Part shown: piece by piece, positions 34,055 through 45,563 of the stretch
Numbering within the stretch: position 1 is the first letter of the stretch
Layout: every line of letters begins with the position of its first letter
Assembly (NCBI GenBank): GCA_905178155.1
Contig: CAJINV010000023.1
Location: 524,289 to 588,288 of the forward strand
Direction: 5' to 3'
DNA from: Amoebophrya sp. A120
Taxonomy: Eukaryota > Sar > Dinophyceae > Syndiniales > Amoebophryaceae
DNA length: 64,000 nt
Program-made: the position numbers and the translations under genes
The notes under the pieces: generated by a model
What the model was told of the DNA's origin: nothing
Database searches by the model: none
Seen by the model: the letters and a program-made list of their open reading frames with translations, nothing else

Positions 34055-37000
34055 ATGCCTTGGCCGTGCCGAACAGTGCAGCCTTGCTTCCTGCTCACAC
34101 TGTATCAAATGCAAATATGTCTGGGTCTGGAAAGTTGGAACTTGTAATGCTGGTCTTGCATTCCTGTGAAATCTGTGTTGCATGCATAACCAACAAAAGT
34201 GGCAGCCTCGCACGCGGTTACACTAAAACGCAATTTCTCATGCGGAGTTCGTATGATAAAGCGTTGTGCAGACTTGTCATGCTTTCCTGCATGAGGAAGT
34301 GCTTTCATCATGCACATTTTAGCATCACAAATTTGCAGTCCCAGACATATTTGCATTTGATACGCTACTCGTGCTGACGATATGGACGAGTGTCAAGATA
34401 TGGATTGCAAAAATGTCTGGGTCTGGAAGAATGCAGGAGTTTGTCATGCAGGCTTTGGATGACCCATGAGGTCTGTGATGCATGCGCTAGCATCAGAGAT
34501 TTTGCGAGGGCTTTCTGTTTCTGATGCTCATACCGCATGAGAAATGCCTTTCCGCGTGGCACGAATTACACCTCTTTTGCTGTTCATGCACAAATACAGA
34601 TTTTATGTAGAGTCCAAAGGTAGCATCACAAGTTGCATCCTTCCAGACCCAGACACTTTTACATTTGATACAAGAACCGCCACTATTATTTCATCCACGG
34701 TGGGTCCGGCTCGGCGTCGGGTGGGTCCTGCACGACTGCGTTGCATATCAAAAGGAAAAATCCCCCCTCCCCATATCGAAAAAGGAAATTTGTGATGCTG
34801 ATTTGTGGTCACAAATACCCTCTGTCTTGCCTATAGGGTAATGGGAGCAATGTGGCGCATTCCACAGCCAGTCTGTCATGCGCTTTTGACTACTGCAAAC
34901 CTGTTTGTCATGCCCAATTGCTAACCTTCTGCACATTCAAACAGGCTTAGAAAATGCCGCCAAGCACTTTCTGCAAGACAGATCTGATTTGTGTACGCAC
35001 ATCCAGCATCAGAAACTTCCTTTTGATATGGGGAGGGGGGATTTTTCCTTACGATATTGCAAGTTGTGCAACTAGTACATCAACCCGCTCCTGCTCTACC
35101 ATATCCTGTGCAAAAGTATCGTACTCGTAGTAATCGCACACATGCATTACAAATCTTGCTCTTCAGGTGAATCCGCATTACAAATTTCATTTCTCATGCT
35201 GAGGAAATTTGTAATCCATTTATGCGAGTGCGATACTTTTGCAATGCATATACCACCCGATCCTGGTGCTCTACCACCGGAGAAGAAGAAGGGAGACTAC
35301 AGCGCCGGGGCCCCCGCGGAGACTAGTGCAAAAGTTCTACATGATCTTGAACCAGGACAACTACAAGAGCTTGCTCCGGTAAATCTTCACGACGACGGCG
35401 CGGCAAAAATAAAGGGAGTGCAACTAGATCAACATGTGTTCAAGAAGGAGTATGGTTGGCGCTTGGACCGAATCCTTTCTCTTGCTGATGCCGGGAGAAA
35501 TTCAACCGAGGTATCTAAGGTTAAAATCCCCCCTCCCCATATCGAAACGAAGTTTCTGATGCTGGATTTGCGTACACAAATGACGTCTGTCTTGCAATAT
35601 AGGACTGCAGCCAGATCAGATCCTCAGCCTGCTTCGGAGTGTAAGAGTCTAGCTGTTTCGCATGAGAGACGCCTGCCCTGTAGGCCCAACAGCATGAGAA
35701 ACCGCATCCACAATGCAGCGCACAGAACGGCGCTTGCCTTCTTGCAAGACAGAGCTGATTTGTCGTGACCACAAATCTGCGTCACAAATTTCCAGAGTGA
35801 TGCCTTTTTGATATGGGGAGGGGGGATTTTTCCTCTCAGTGCGAGGTCGTCTTTCACCTGCAGCAGTTGGTGTGCCACGACTTTGCAGCCAGCCCCCTCC
35901 CCCCGCTGGGACTGAAGTCCAACGACTACACTGGTTCTTTGACAGTAGAACCCGCCCATAGTACACCCTCATCCAAGAAGGAGGATGCTTTTACAACAAC
36001 AAGGCCCAGCACTTCTCCCGGCGGCGCGTCTTCTTCTTCAGGCAGTAAAGCAGGGGAGACCACATCTTCAAGAGTAGATATTATAAAAAAAGAACATCAA
36101 GATTGCCCTCAGCTTTTCGACGGTCCCTTATCAGCTGCAAATATGTCTGGGTCTGGGAGACTGCGAGATTTGTCATGCGACTGCGAGTCCGGCATGACTC
36201 TGAACTCTGGATTGCGTGGCCGCAAAGAGCTCCTCTCAAAGAACGCAGTTTCTCGTGCGGAGCACGCAACTCAGAACCATGGAAAAACTTGTCATGCTGC
36301 GCAGCGCAGTACAGTGCGCGCACTATGCCGTTTCTTGCATCACAAGTTCCCAGACATCCAGGGATATTTGCAATGCATATCCCTGCCATGTTTGCAAAAT
36401 GAACCAAAACTTCTTCTACTATCCAGGAAAAAAAGTGTGTTAGTGTAACTTTCTTGGAGGAACAGCATCACAAATTTGTTCTGCATGACAGAGAAAACCT
36501 CTCATGCGTGGTTTGTAAGGGAAAACACAAGTGAAAAGAGGACTGCGTGCTTGTCTGGCATGACAGGTGTAACTCTGTTGCATGTTCTGCATGACAGAGT
36601 TACACTTACACACTTTTTTTCTTTCATATCTACCCGCAGAAGATCACAACCGGATATCCTGAGTAAAAACGTACCCACACCAGAGTTGTCATGCTACTCT
36701 GCATGCTTAAAATGTTTCTCATGCGGAGCCCCATGAGAAGCATTTTCTAATGCGGTTTGGAAATCTGTAATGCGCCAATCAGCATGAGATACTAGATCTG
36801 TAATGCTGCTTAGCTAGCTCAAACAGCACTACACTACGCGTCCAAATTTGTCATGCGAAACAGCCAAAGCTTATGGATTTGTGTAGCGGATTTCCCATCT
36901 TGTTTCTGGTGTGGGTACGTTTTTACTCAGGATACCGGAAATGAGAACATCATGGAAATAAAGAAAGAAGTAGAAGCTGCAGCAGGAGAAGTCCCTGGAG

Positions 37001-40000
37001 CAGGTGTTCCTTCTCTACTGGACGCGTACATATCCCACGAAAAAAGTGTTCTTACAGTTACACATTTGTAGTGAATTCAGCAACACAAATTTCTCTGCAT
37101 GAGAGAGAAAACTTGCAATGCAGAAATCCTACGGGAATAAAACACCTATGAAACGAGGCTCCCATGCATATTCATCCGGCATGACAACGCTCGTCTGTCT
37201 TGCTTGGGGTGCAGCAACACAATGTGTAACTGTAACGCTTTTTTCTTGCGATAGTACAGATCATTTCACCAACAGAGCCTGCGAGGAGTCCGGCTTTCTA
37301 ATTCTCCTCCGCGCCGAGCGGCCCAGTATCGCAAGGAAAAATCCCCCCTCCCCATATTGAAGAGGTAGGTTTTCGAAAATTTGTGTTGCTGATTTGAGGT
37401 CACAAATCATGTTTGTGCTGCAAGAAGACAAGGGCAGCAGCTTCCGTCCCATTATGGAGCCGGTTTGTCATGCTGTTGAGCCAACATCACGGACGCTTTT
37501 CATGCTAAGCGCCTAAGTCAAAGCCTCTCCACTCAGGCTTGATATGGGTCTGCAGTCCTCTCCAGCAAGACAAATGCGATTTGTGTACTCAAATAGATAC
37601 TGCATCACAAATTTCGTTTTCGATATGGGGAGGGGGGATTTTTCTTTTTGATACCCAGGAGCAACTCCTTAACAAGCCTCGTCCCGGCGGGACCACGGCA
37701 GGAACTTCTACAACAGCGCCGAGACTACACAGCATAAGAATAGTTGCATGGCGGTATTGAAAGGAAAAATCCCCCCTCCCCATATTGAAAAGGTATGACT
37801 TCGAAAATTTGTATTGCTGATTTGAGGTCACAAATCATATTTATCTTGCAAGAAGACAAGGGCAGGAGCTTGCGCCCCATTATGGAGGCGATTTGTCATG
37901 CTGCTGGGCCTAAAGGGGAGCCGTTTGCCATGCTGAGCAACTAGACACATGCGCCCCTTTCTAGCCTGGAGATGGATCTGCCGGCAATGCCACTCTGCAA
38001 TACAAGGCTGATTTGTGTACGCAGATCCAGCATCAGAAGCTTCCTTTTGATATGGGGAGGGGGGATTTTTCCTTTTGATAGGCGGCATCGCAACGGATTT
38101 GGCGGCGCTGGGGACCTATCAAATGCAAATATCCCTGGATGTCTGGAAGAGTGTAGACTTGTCATGCAGCCTTTCCATGTTGACCCCTGAGGTCTGGAAT
38201 TATGCGGGACCTAGCATGACAGAGTCTACTGTGAGGTCTCTGTCATGCCTATTTTACATGGGAAACTCCCTGTCACCTTGGCCAAAAGTAGAAGAGCCTT
38301 CGGCACTCATGCAACACAGATTCTTGCGTGATGCGGATTTAGCATGACAACTTGCATCCTTCCAGCCCCAGACCTATTTGCAATGCATAGGACCAGATGG
38401 GCGGGCTGTTCAACGCCTTCGCCAGCGCCCTGGTCCTGTATTACCGTGAAAAATGCCCCCACTCCCAAGGTTGCAAAAATTTGTGATGTGAAGTTTCCAA
38501 ATGAAAACTTTTTGTCATGCATGCGCATGCATGAAAGGAGTACGAATCTTTCTGATGCAGAGTCAGACGTGTGTCGCATCGCTTGCAACTGCACAGCTTG
38601 CATGACAAGGGCCGCTCTTGCTGGGATCTTTTGCAGTACAGATTTTTGCTATTTAAGATTGGAATTCTGTGATGCTGATAGATGCAAGAGGGCGAATGTT
38701 TCACTTGGAAAGGTCTGCAATACAAATGCTCCCAAGTTGGTTCGGGGGTGGGGGCATTTTTCATTGTAATATCCTGAAAGCGCTGTTCTTCGTGGTTCCG
38801 GCCCCAGGCGGAGGGGACGAAGACACCAGCGTCCTGGCGAAAGTATCAAATGTAAAAATGTCTGGGTCTGGAAGATTCTAAACTTGTAATGCTGTCTCTG
38901 GATTCTAGAAAAATTTGTATTGCATGACCAGCAAAATAAGGACTCCAGTGTGTGCTACGTGGAGAGAGCATTATTTCTCATGTGCTAGAGGCATCACAAA
39001 GTCCTCTAACAATCTGTGATGCTACGGCATGCATCACAGACATCATGGGTCATTCAAAATATGCATGACAAACCTGGCAAACTTCCAGCCCCAGACATTT
39101 TTGCATTCGATAGAAAGCGCTCCAAGACCACCAGCACATGGTTTCACCCACGAACGTATCAAATGTAAAAATGTCTGGGTCTGGAAGAGTCATGCTGTTT
39201 TTGCATGACACAGAAGGTCTGGCATGGAAGCTCTAGCATCACAGGTTTTGAGAACCTTCCGCAATGCCGAATCCGCATGACAAGTCCCCTATTTTGGTGG
39301 CAAAAAGTGGGAGCTTTTGCTACGTATGCATGAGAGACTTTTCTGTGTTCTGAAATACGCATTACAAGTTGCATTCTTCCAAACCCAGACATTTTTACAT
39401 TTGATAGAACGAAAACGGCAAGAATAATATTGGCTTCTTGCTTCCGAGTATCGTACGAAAAAAGTGTTTCACTGTGATGACTTTGCAAGATCTGCATCAC
39501 AAGTTTGCTACACATGACTGAAAATTTGTGATGCGCGCTTCCCAAGGGAAAACACGCTTGCAAATCCAATGCCTTGCTGGTGTAGCAAGCCAGAGAGTTC
39601 TGTGTTCCATTTTCTGCATCACAAGTTCACAGTGAAACAGTTTTTTCTCACGATACCGAGCACCGAGAAGCTCCGAGAGGTCGCGCAGCAGCTGAAATCG
39701 AAGCAACAAGTATCGACCTCCACGCGAAGGAGGAGTCTACAACCACTTTCGTATGCACTGCAAATATGTCTGGGTCTGGAAAGTTGGAACTTGTAATGCT
39801 AGCTTTACATTCCTGGGATGAAATCTGTATTGCATAACCGACAAATAAAGCCGCACCCATTTTTGTCATGCAAAAACGCAGTTTCTCGTGTGGGCTGCCT
39901 ATGAGAAAGTGCTCCGGATGAAAGTTGTCATGCTGGTCTGCATTCGGAAGTGTTTCCATCATGCACATTTTAGCATCACAAGTTTCCAGACCCAGCTATA

Positions 40001-43000
40001 TTTGCAATCCATATTTCTGGGGCCACTACAACAAATCCAGTTCCTAAGGTCGTCGAGAAAGTTACCGTGAGGAAAAATCCCTCCTCCCAATAGTGAAAAC
40101 GTATGTTCCTAAAAATTTGTGATGCTGATTTGTGAGCACAAATCCTGTCTCTCTTGCAAGAAGGCAAGTCCAAAGAATTCGCCGCCTTATGGATGCGATT
40201 TGTAATGCTGTTTCACTTACATGGAGAGCCTCCGTCATGCTAAGTGCCTACAACAAAACACCCCTACGCAGGCTGAGGCTTTGCCTGTAGTGCCTCACTG
40301 CAAGACACGGCTGATTTGTGTACACAAATTCAGCAACAGAAATTCCCGCTTCAATATGGGGAGGGGAGATTTTTCACTTTGATAAATGTAATCCGCAAGG
40401 TCGACGCACGCCTGACCACGGGACACATTTTGGACGCATTCCGAGCCGGTGCCGAATTGGTCTATGAACTGCAAATAAGTCTGGGTCTGGAAGAGTCGGA
40501 GCTTGTCATGCACATTTTGCATGAGCCATGATGTCTGTGATGCACGCCCTAGCATCACAGAATTTTTGAGGGCATCTTGATGCCTACTCAGCATGACAAA
40601 TGCCCTCTCCACGTAGCAAAAATCGCATTCCCTTTGCTGCTCATGCAATACAGATTTTTTTGGAATCCAAATGCAGCATCACAAGTTGCATTCTTCCAGA
40701 CCCAGACGCGTTTGCAATCCATATGGTCCTGGTGGAGACCAACTCAAAGATGGTCCCACTGTACTCGACCTGCTTTCCGCGCTGCGCTTTATTACACTGA
40801 AAAATGCCCCCACTCCCGAAGTTGCAATAGTTTGTGATGCATAAGGTTTTCAAATGAAGAACTTTTTGTCATGCATGCGTGAAAGGCGTATGAACCTTTC
40901 TGCTGCAAAATCCAGGCGTATGTAGCATCGCTGGCATTACAGGCGCCACTGTTTCTGGGATCTTTTGCATATACAAATTTCTGCTATTCACGACTGAAGA
41001 TCTGTGATGCTGATAGATGCAAGAGGGCGAGTGTTTCATTTGGATCGGTTTGCAATGCAAATGCTCCAAGTCCTGGGGTCGTGGGGGCATTTTTTATTGC
41101 CATACGCCTTCGACTTTCTTTTTGCACCCACGCCGGGTCTAGCAGACAGGGTCAAACAGGCCCGCGCGTTGCTTCTTCAACACGCCGGAGTCGTGTCAGA
41201 CCAGGGACCCAGCGGCGGCCCAGGAAAGAACAAGAACATGACGCACGAGCTGCACAAGGACCCCGTCCTCGCGACGTCGTCGACTACTTCACTAGACAAC
41301 AAGAAGGACCACGACGACCACGACCTGGTCGCGCCTCCCGCCGGCCGCCTGGTCGTGCCGCCCCGGCCCCCTATGAAATGAAAATATGTCTGGGTCTGGA
41401 AGATTCCCAGGTTTGTCATGCATGTTTTGCATGTCCCATGACGCCTGTGATGCATGACCTAGCATCGCAGATTTTTAGGGGGCTTACTTATGCCTAATCC
41501 GCATGAGAAATGCCCTCTCCGTGTAGCAGAAACTGGGCTCCTCTTGCTAGTGACGCAATACAGATTTTTTTAGGATCCAAGAACAGCATGACAAGTTGCA
41601 ACCTTCCAGACCCAGACATTTTTGCATTTGATACTCCCGCGGCCTCGGGCGCCATCAATCTGCATGCACTTGCGGTTCGGCCGCTTCTTTTCGGAGGGGC
41701 TGGCTTTCAAGTCCACCGGCACCGGGGCCTTGCAGCGATCGCCGGGTGCGTGGAAGATCTTCCAAGAACAGATGGCCAACGTTATCAAATGCAAATATGT
41801 CTGGGTCTGGAAGAATGCGAGGTTTGTCATGCGCGGCTAGCATGGCCTTCCAGTCTGTCATGCTCCCCACCCAAAAGCCACATTTCTCTGCAATTATGCA
41901 GAAACGCAGTTTGTCATGCAGATAGGCAACTACACTATAGCAACTCCGAAACTTGTCATGCTTGGCTGTCAATGAAGGTGGCGTCCACATGATTCGCCAA
42001 ACAGCATCACGAGTCCTTTCCAGACCCAGATGACATATTTGCGGTGGATAAATGTTCTCAGCTGCGTAGATCGGATTGCAAGAGCGAAACTGCACGAAGA
42101 TGCGGACGCAAATACCACGAAAAATGCTACATCAAAACTAACGACTGACGGCAGGAAAGATCCCGTTGCGGTCGCATCATCATCTTCGCAAAAAGCGCAG
42201 CTTCTGGTGTTTTCCGACACTCAGGCCGCGAATGAGCACCTCGCAACAGCCAGCAAAGACACCACAAGGAACCACTTGTTCGAGGTAGTCCGTCTTCCAT
42301 TTCCGCCACCACTAACAAATGCAAAAGTGTCTGGGTCAGGAAGATTTCGAGATTTGTCATGCATATTTTCCATGAGCCATGATGTCTGTGATGCATGCCG
42401 TAGCATCACAGATTTTTAGAGGGCCTTGCGATACCTCTCCCGCATGAGAAATGTCCTCTCCGCGTAGCACAAAATGGAGTCCTCTTGCTGGTCATGCAAT
42501 ACAAATTTTGTTAGAATCCAGAGGCAGCATCACAAGTTCCAACCTTCAGCAGACCCAGACATTTTTGTATTTGATAGCCACAGCACGTGGACAAAACGAA
42601 GAAATCCGACATGCAACAACTGTGGACCGAAATTTCGCTGCTCGGTACGTGTGATGTGTATGCGGGATGGTATTCCGGCTTCAGTGAGTTGGCATGGGCC
42701 TTGGCGTACCTATCAACCGCAAAAATGTCTGGATGTCTGGAAATAAAGTGTAGACTTGTCATGCAGATTTTCCATTACCTTTGAGGTCTGGAATGCGGGA
42801 CTTGCCATGACGGACATTCTGTGAGATCCCTATCATGCCTATCCTGTCGATGAGAAACTCTCTTCCAACCTGGTCAAAAGTGTACAGCTTTTGGCACTCA
42901 TGCAACACAGATTTTTGCATGCTTCAGATTTACCATGACAAGTTCCAATCTTCCAGACCCAGACACTTTTGCATTTCATAGTACCCTTCCCCGCACGAAA

Positions 43001-43059
43001 CCTGGGGGCTCTACAACTGTAAGCGGCAGCAGATTCGGGGCCTCATCCTGCGCCGATAG
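34055..43059 (+). CDS. Gene 5: type II membrane fucosyltransferase-like glycosyltransferase, 796 aa
   Basis: ATG at 34055, chosen because the joined frame then starts with a signal anchor: VQPCFLLTLLVLTIW at about residues 9-23. Stop TAG at 43057-43059; 24 elements removed; exonic length 2391 nt. A long low-complexity stem (T/S/G/K-rich) follows. The catalytic region starts near GDQMGGLFNAFASALVL and continues with CAFDFLFAPTPGLADRV, ICMHLRFGRFFSEGL, QLLVFSDTQAANEHL and LLGTCDVYAGWYSGFSELAW. That order (glycine-rich start, HxRxG-like strand, SDT, SGFSE) is what GT-B fucosyltransferases of the O-FucT/NodZ type show. The Arg of the usual HxRxGD is kept (LRFG) but Asp is Arg. Internal inserts rich in S, T, H and D interrupt the fold. 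Likely Golgi/ER lumenal. Family by eye; the donor sugar could be other than GDP-fucose. Confidence 0.6.
34103..34362. mobile_element. Introner-like element, family A
   Basis: 260 bp, TSD CACTG / CGCTA, inside the membrane anchor of gene 5; both TSD copies encode the same residues. Confidence 0.85.
34399..34670. mobile_element. Introner-like element, family A
   Basis: 272 bp, TSD CAAGA exact, gene 5. Confidence 0.9.
34746..35056. mobile_element. Introner-like element, family C
   Basis: 311 bp, TSD TTGCA exact, gene 5. Confidence 0.9.
35102..35250. mobile_element. Introner-like element, family E
   Basis: 149 bp, TSD TACCA exact, gene 5. Confidence 0.9.
35512..35841. mobile_element. Introner-like element, family C
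   Basis: 330 bp, TSD CGAGG exact, gene 5; right end decayed to CAGTG; GT-AG possible at the flank. Confidence 0.87.
36129..36379. mobile_element. Introner-like element, family A
   Basis: 251 bp, TSD TCCCT exact, gene 5. Confidence 0.9.
36420..36628. mobile_element. Introner-like element, family H
   Basis: 209 bp, TSD TCTAC exact, gene 5. Confidence 0.9.
36655..36934. mobile_element. Introner-like element, family B
   Basis: 280 bp, TSD CCGGA exact, gene 5. Confidence 0.9.
37031..37253. mobile_element. Introner-like element, family D
   Basis: 223 bp, TSD GTACA exact, gene 5. Confidence 0.9.
37327..37653. mobile_element. Introner-like element, family C
   Basis: 327 bp, TSD CCCAG exact, gene 5; interior closely similar to 37755 and 53396. 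Confidence 0.9.
37755..38080. mobile_element. Introner-like element, family C
   Basis: 326 bp, TSD GGCGG exact, gene 5. Confidence 0.9.
38117..38389. mobile_element. Introner-like element, family A
   Basis: 273 bp, TSD GGACC exact, gene 5. Confidence 0.9.
38439..38771. mobile_element. Introner-like element, family G
   Basis: 333 bp, TSD TCCTG exact, gene 5. Confidence 0.9.
38844..39112. mobile_element. Introner-like element, family A
   Basis: 269 bp, TSD GAAAG exact, gene 5. Confidence 0.9.
39157..39406. mobile_element. Introner-like element, family A
   Basis: 250 bp, TSD GAACG exact, gene 5; close relative of 58972. Confidence 0.9.
39449..39655. mobile_element. Introner-like element, family F
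   Basis: 207 bp, TSD CCGAG exact, gene 5. Confidence 0.9.
39752..40013. mobile_element. Introner-like element, family A
   Basis: 262 bp, TSD TTTCG / TTTCT (synonymous), gene 5. Confidence 0.88.
40063..40384. mobile_element. Introner-like element, family C
   Basis: 322 bp, TSD AAAGT / AATGT, gene 5; left end TACC. Confidence 0.87.
40463..40723. mobile_element. Introner-like element, family A
   Basis: 261 bp, TSD TGGTC exact, gene 5. Left module TATGAACTGC, right TATGGATTGC. Confidence 0.9.
40790..41104. mobile_element. Introner-like element, family G
   Basis: 315 bp, TSD CGCTT / CGCCT (synonymous), gene 5. Confidence 0.87.
41372..41633. mobile_element. Introner-like element, family A
   Basis: 262 bp, TSD CCCCC / CTCCC, gene 5. 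Confidence 0.87.
41783..42050. mobile_element. Introner-like element, family A
   Basis: 268 bp, TSD AACGT / AATGT (synonymous), gene 5. Confidence 0.87.
42313..42576. mobile_element. Introner-like element, family A
   Basis: 264 bp, TSD ACCAC / GCCAC (synonymous), gene 5; left end TAAC. Confidence 0.87.
42711..42980. mobile_element. Introner-like element, family A
   Basis: 270 bp, TSD GTACC exact, last interruption of gene 5. Confidence 0.9.
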
Positions 43060-43824
43060 AGCGAATTATATGACCTAAGGACCTGGATTTTTTTTTTTCT
43101 ACATCGATAAAAACTATATATAAACTTGGATTTCATCTACATCGATAAAAACTACAAGGGGACAGCTTATGTCGTGCAAGGGGAGGGTGAACGAGTTTGC
43201 GAAGGGGGAAAGAAAAAAGGAAGAGATGGGGTGGGAAGGGGGGAAGGAGTGATGATGTTCAGGACTATCTAGTTGTGGGAATAATCTCGTGTGTCGGTTT
43301 TAAAGCTAATTTGTGATGCGAAGTTACCGTTCCTGCATGAAATGTGATTGGGAGTTCCTGCTGAATAATGTGATGATGATATTAAGTTCGTACACGATAA
43401 TGCGAAATGAAGACGAACCAAAAGTGTGATGCTGGTTCCCGCCTGAGAGCATAAATGTACACTGAAAGTTCAAAATGTATACACATCAAATTTTGTTCAC
43501 AAAATGCCTTACAATTGAAATTTTGTTCCTCTGATGTTGTTCAAAATTTCAAATGTGTAGGCTCCTCCGCTGCGATCCATGTGATAAGTGTGTGTTCATG
43601 TGCAAAAATTTGTCGTTCAAAATTCCTGTTCGAAAATTAGGTCGTGAAAAAATCTGATCTCCGCATGACGTTCTTGTTGAAAATCAGTTTGGAAAATTTG
43701 ATGTTTCAAAAAGTTGCGCCAACCCGCAGGACCGCTTGCGCGCTTCCCGCGCCTGTGGGCGCTCTGCGCAGGGAGCAGCTGCAAAGAACACCGGGGGTGA
43801 ACAGAAGCCGCCCGGCGCGAGAGG
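43060..43824. other. Spacer downstream of gene 5
   Basis: AT-rich. The phrase CTACATCGATAAAAACTA occurs at about 43100, 43137 and again near 44437. No gene seen. Confidence 0.55.
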
Positions 43825-44395
43825 GTAGAGCGAGTGGGTGGCGCGAGAGGGTAGCGCGAGAGGGTTGCGCGAGAGGGTCGCGCGAGAGGGTTCGTGGCGA
43901 GAGAGGGTGGCAAGGAAAGACTCCGAAGAAAACAAGCTCGCAAATGGCCTGCAATGCGAAATATGGGTAGTGACATGCGGATTCGCGCCCACTTCTTTCT
44001 GTTTTTACCCTCTCGCAGACCTCTCGCAGACCCTCTTTTTGGCCTCTTTTCGGGGTCCCCGCTAATAGTCCGGCTATACTCGCGGGTAGAGGTCGACAGA
44101 GGTGGCCGAGAGGTGGCCAGGAGGGTGCGCGGGAGGTTCGCCCTTATTCGCGCAACCTCTCGGCACCTCTGTCCACCTCCCGCTTGCCCTCTGTTTTACC
44201 TCTCGGCCACCTCCGTGCCCCTTAGCGGCCCTAAAGGGCGACCGGTTCGGCGGGCTATAGTCACGCCACCTCTCGGCCACCCTCCCGAATAACCTCCCGC
44301 GCCACCTCTCCACCTCTGTCGACCTCTTTTTTGCCTCTTTTGACCTCTTTTTGACCTCCCTGCCACCTCTCGTTTACCCTCTCCCGAACAATATT
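43825..44395. repeat. GAGAGGGT / ACCTCTC repeat with inverted arms
   Basis: A short (GC)GAGAGGGT array is followed by an ACCTCTCGGCCACCTC array, the same purine-then-pyrimidine architecture as 14815-16947 but with different words between. Confidence 0.65.
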
Positions 44396-44942
44396 TTCGC
44401 ATGAATATAAAAGATAGTAATAGTGGATTTGGATTTCTACATCGATAAAAACTATATATAAAGCAAACAGTTTGATATCTTCTTCAGCCTCAGCGCAGTT
44501 GTCAAGCCAAATATTTAGATAAAGACTATGCAAACACTTTAACCGTATATTCAGTATCAGTTGCACCGTCAGAAAGTATAGCTTGTTGAAGAGCTGCTGC
44601 CATCAGATCTTCTGACCAACATCGATAGACATCGCAGCAGAGCTCCTGCAATGACCTATCTTCAATGAGCTGATTCTTGATGTGGTCTCACTATGCTTGA
44701 ATATTCAGGGCGCAGTGCAGTGCGGTGGGTAGAGCCCGTTGCGGCCGCAGTTCTTCTTATCTATACGGCTATACAGTGCGGTGATGATAGATCGACAAGA
44801 CAAGTGGTCTACGGTAGTAGTTTTGGTAGATGATAGAAGATCGACATCAAGCAGGTGGGACAAGATCATGGCTGATTTGTATAAATCAGCTTTGCCCAGT
44901 GATTGTTTGTTCGTCTTCGCACTATAATGCGCACATTAGCTA
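44396..44942. other. AT-rich spacer, no gene seen
   Basis: Nothing recognised apart from one more CTACATCGATAAAAACTA word. Confidence 0.5.
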
Positions 44943-45218
44943 TATGCATTGCAAAAGTGTCTGGGTCTGGAAGAATAGTACAACTTGTCATGCTAAATCT
45001 CCAGCATGCGAAAATCTGTGTTGCATGATTACCAAAAGTCGTCCAGTTTTGACCAAGTGGTCGGGAGGGCGTTTCTCATGCAGGATAGGCACGAGAGAGA
45101 TCGCGCAGAATCTGACGTGCTAGGTCCTGCATTCCAGACCTCATGGGAATGGGTCATAGAAAAGCTGCATGACAAAGCGCGCACTCTTCCAGACCCAGAC
45201 ATTTTTACATTTAATAAA
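44943..45218. mobile_element. Introner-like element, family A, upstream of gene 6
   Basis: 276 bp, TSD AGCTA exact if the right end is read as TTAATAAA. About 345 bp before the ATG of gene 6, so in a 5' UTR or the spacer. Confidence 0.8.
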
Positions 45219-45563
45219 AGCTACTAATACCAAGACAACTCCATGATTAATATGCTAACGCGATCAACATCTTCGAGTTCGAGATCCCACGCGATATAGT
45301 ATTCAAAACATCTGCCGTCTTTATTGATGTCAGGTGTTTACATATGATATTTGATTTTATTAGAAAAACAAATAAAATTTTAGCTACGGGGAGTTGTATT
45401 TCTATTTTTATTTTTACGATGAGCAGTAACACCAGTAGGAGGTATTTGTTACATACGTGTACCGGAAAAGATAACTATCGCTAGTCTTTGGTCATCATCC
45501 TGCCTTCTACTTCTGCATCCTCGAGGGCGAGGCTATCGCAGAGAAGATGAGGACCAGCACGAC
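45219..45563. other. AT-rich 5' flank of gene 6
   Basis: No element or recognisable motif; presumably promoter or 5' UTR. Confidence 0.5.
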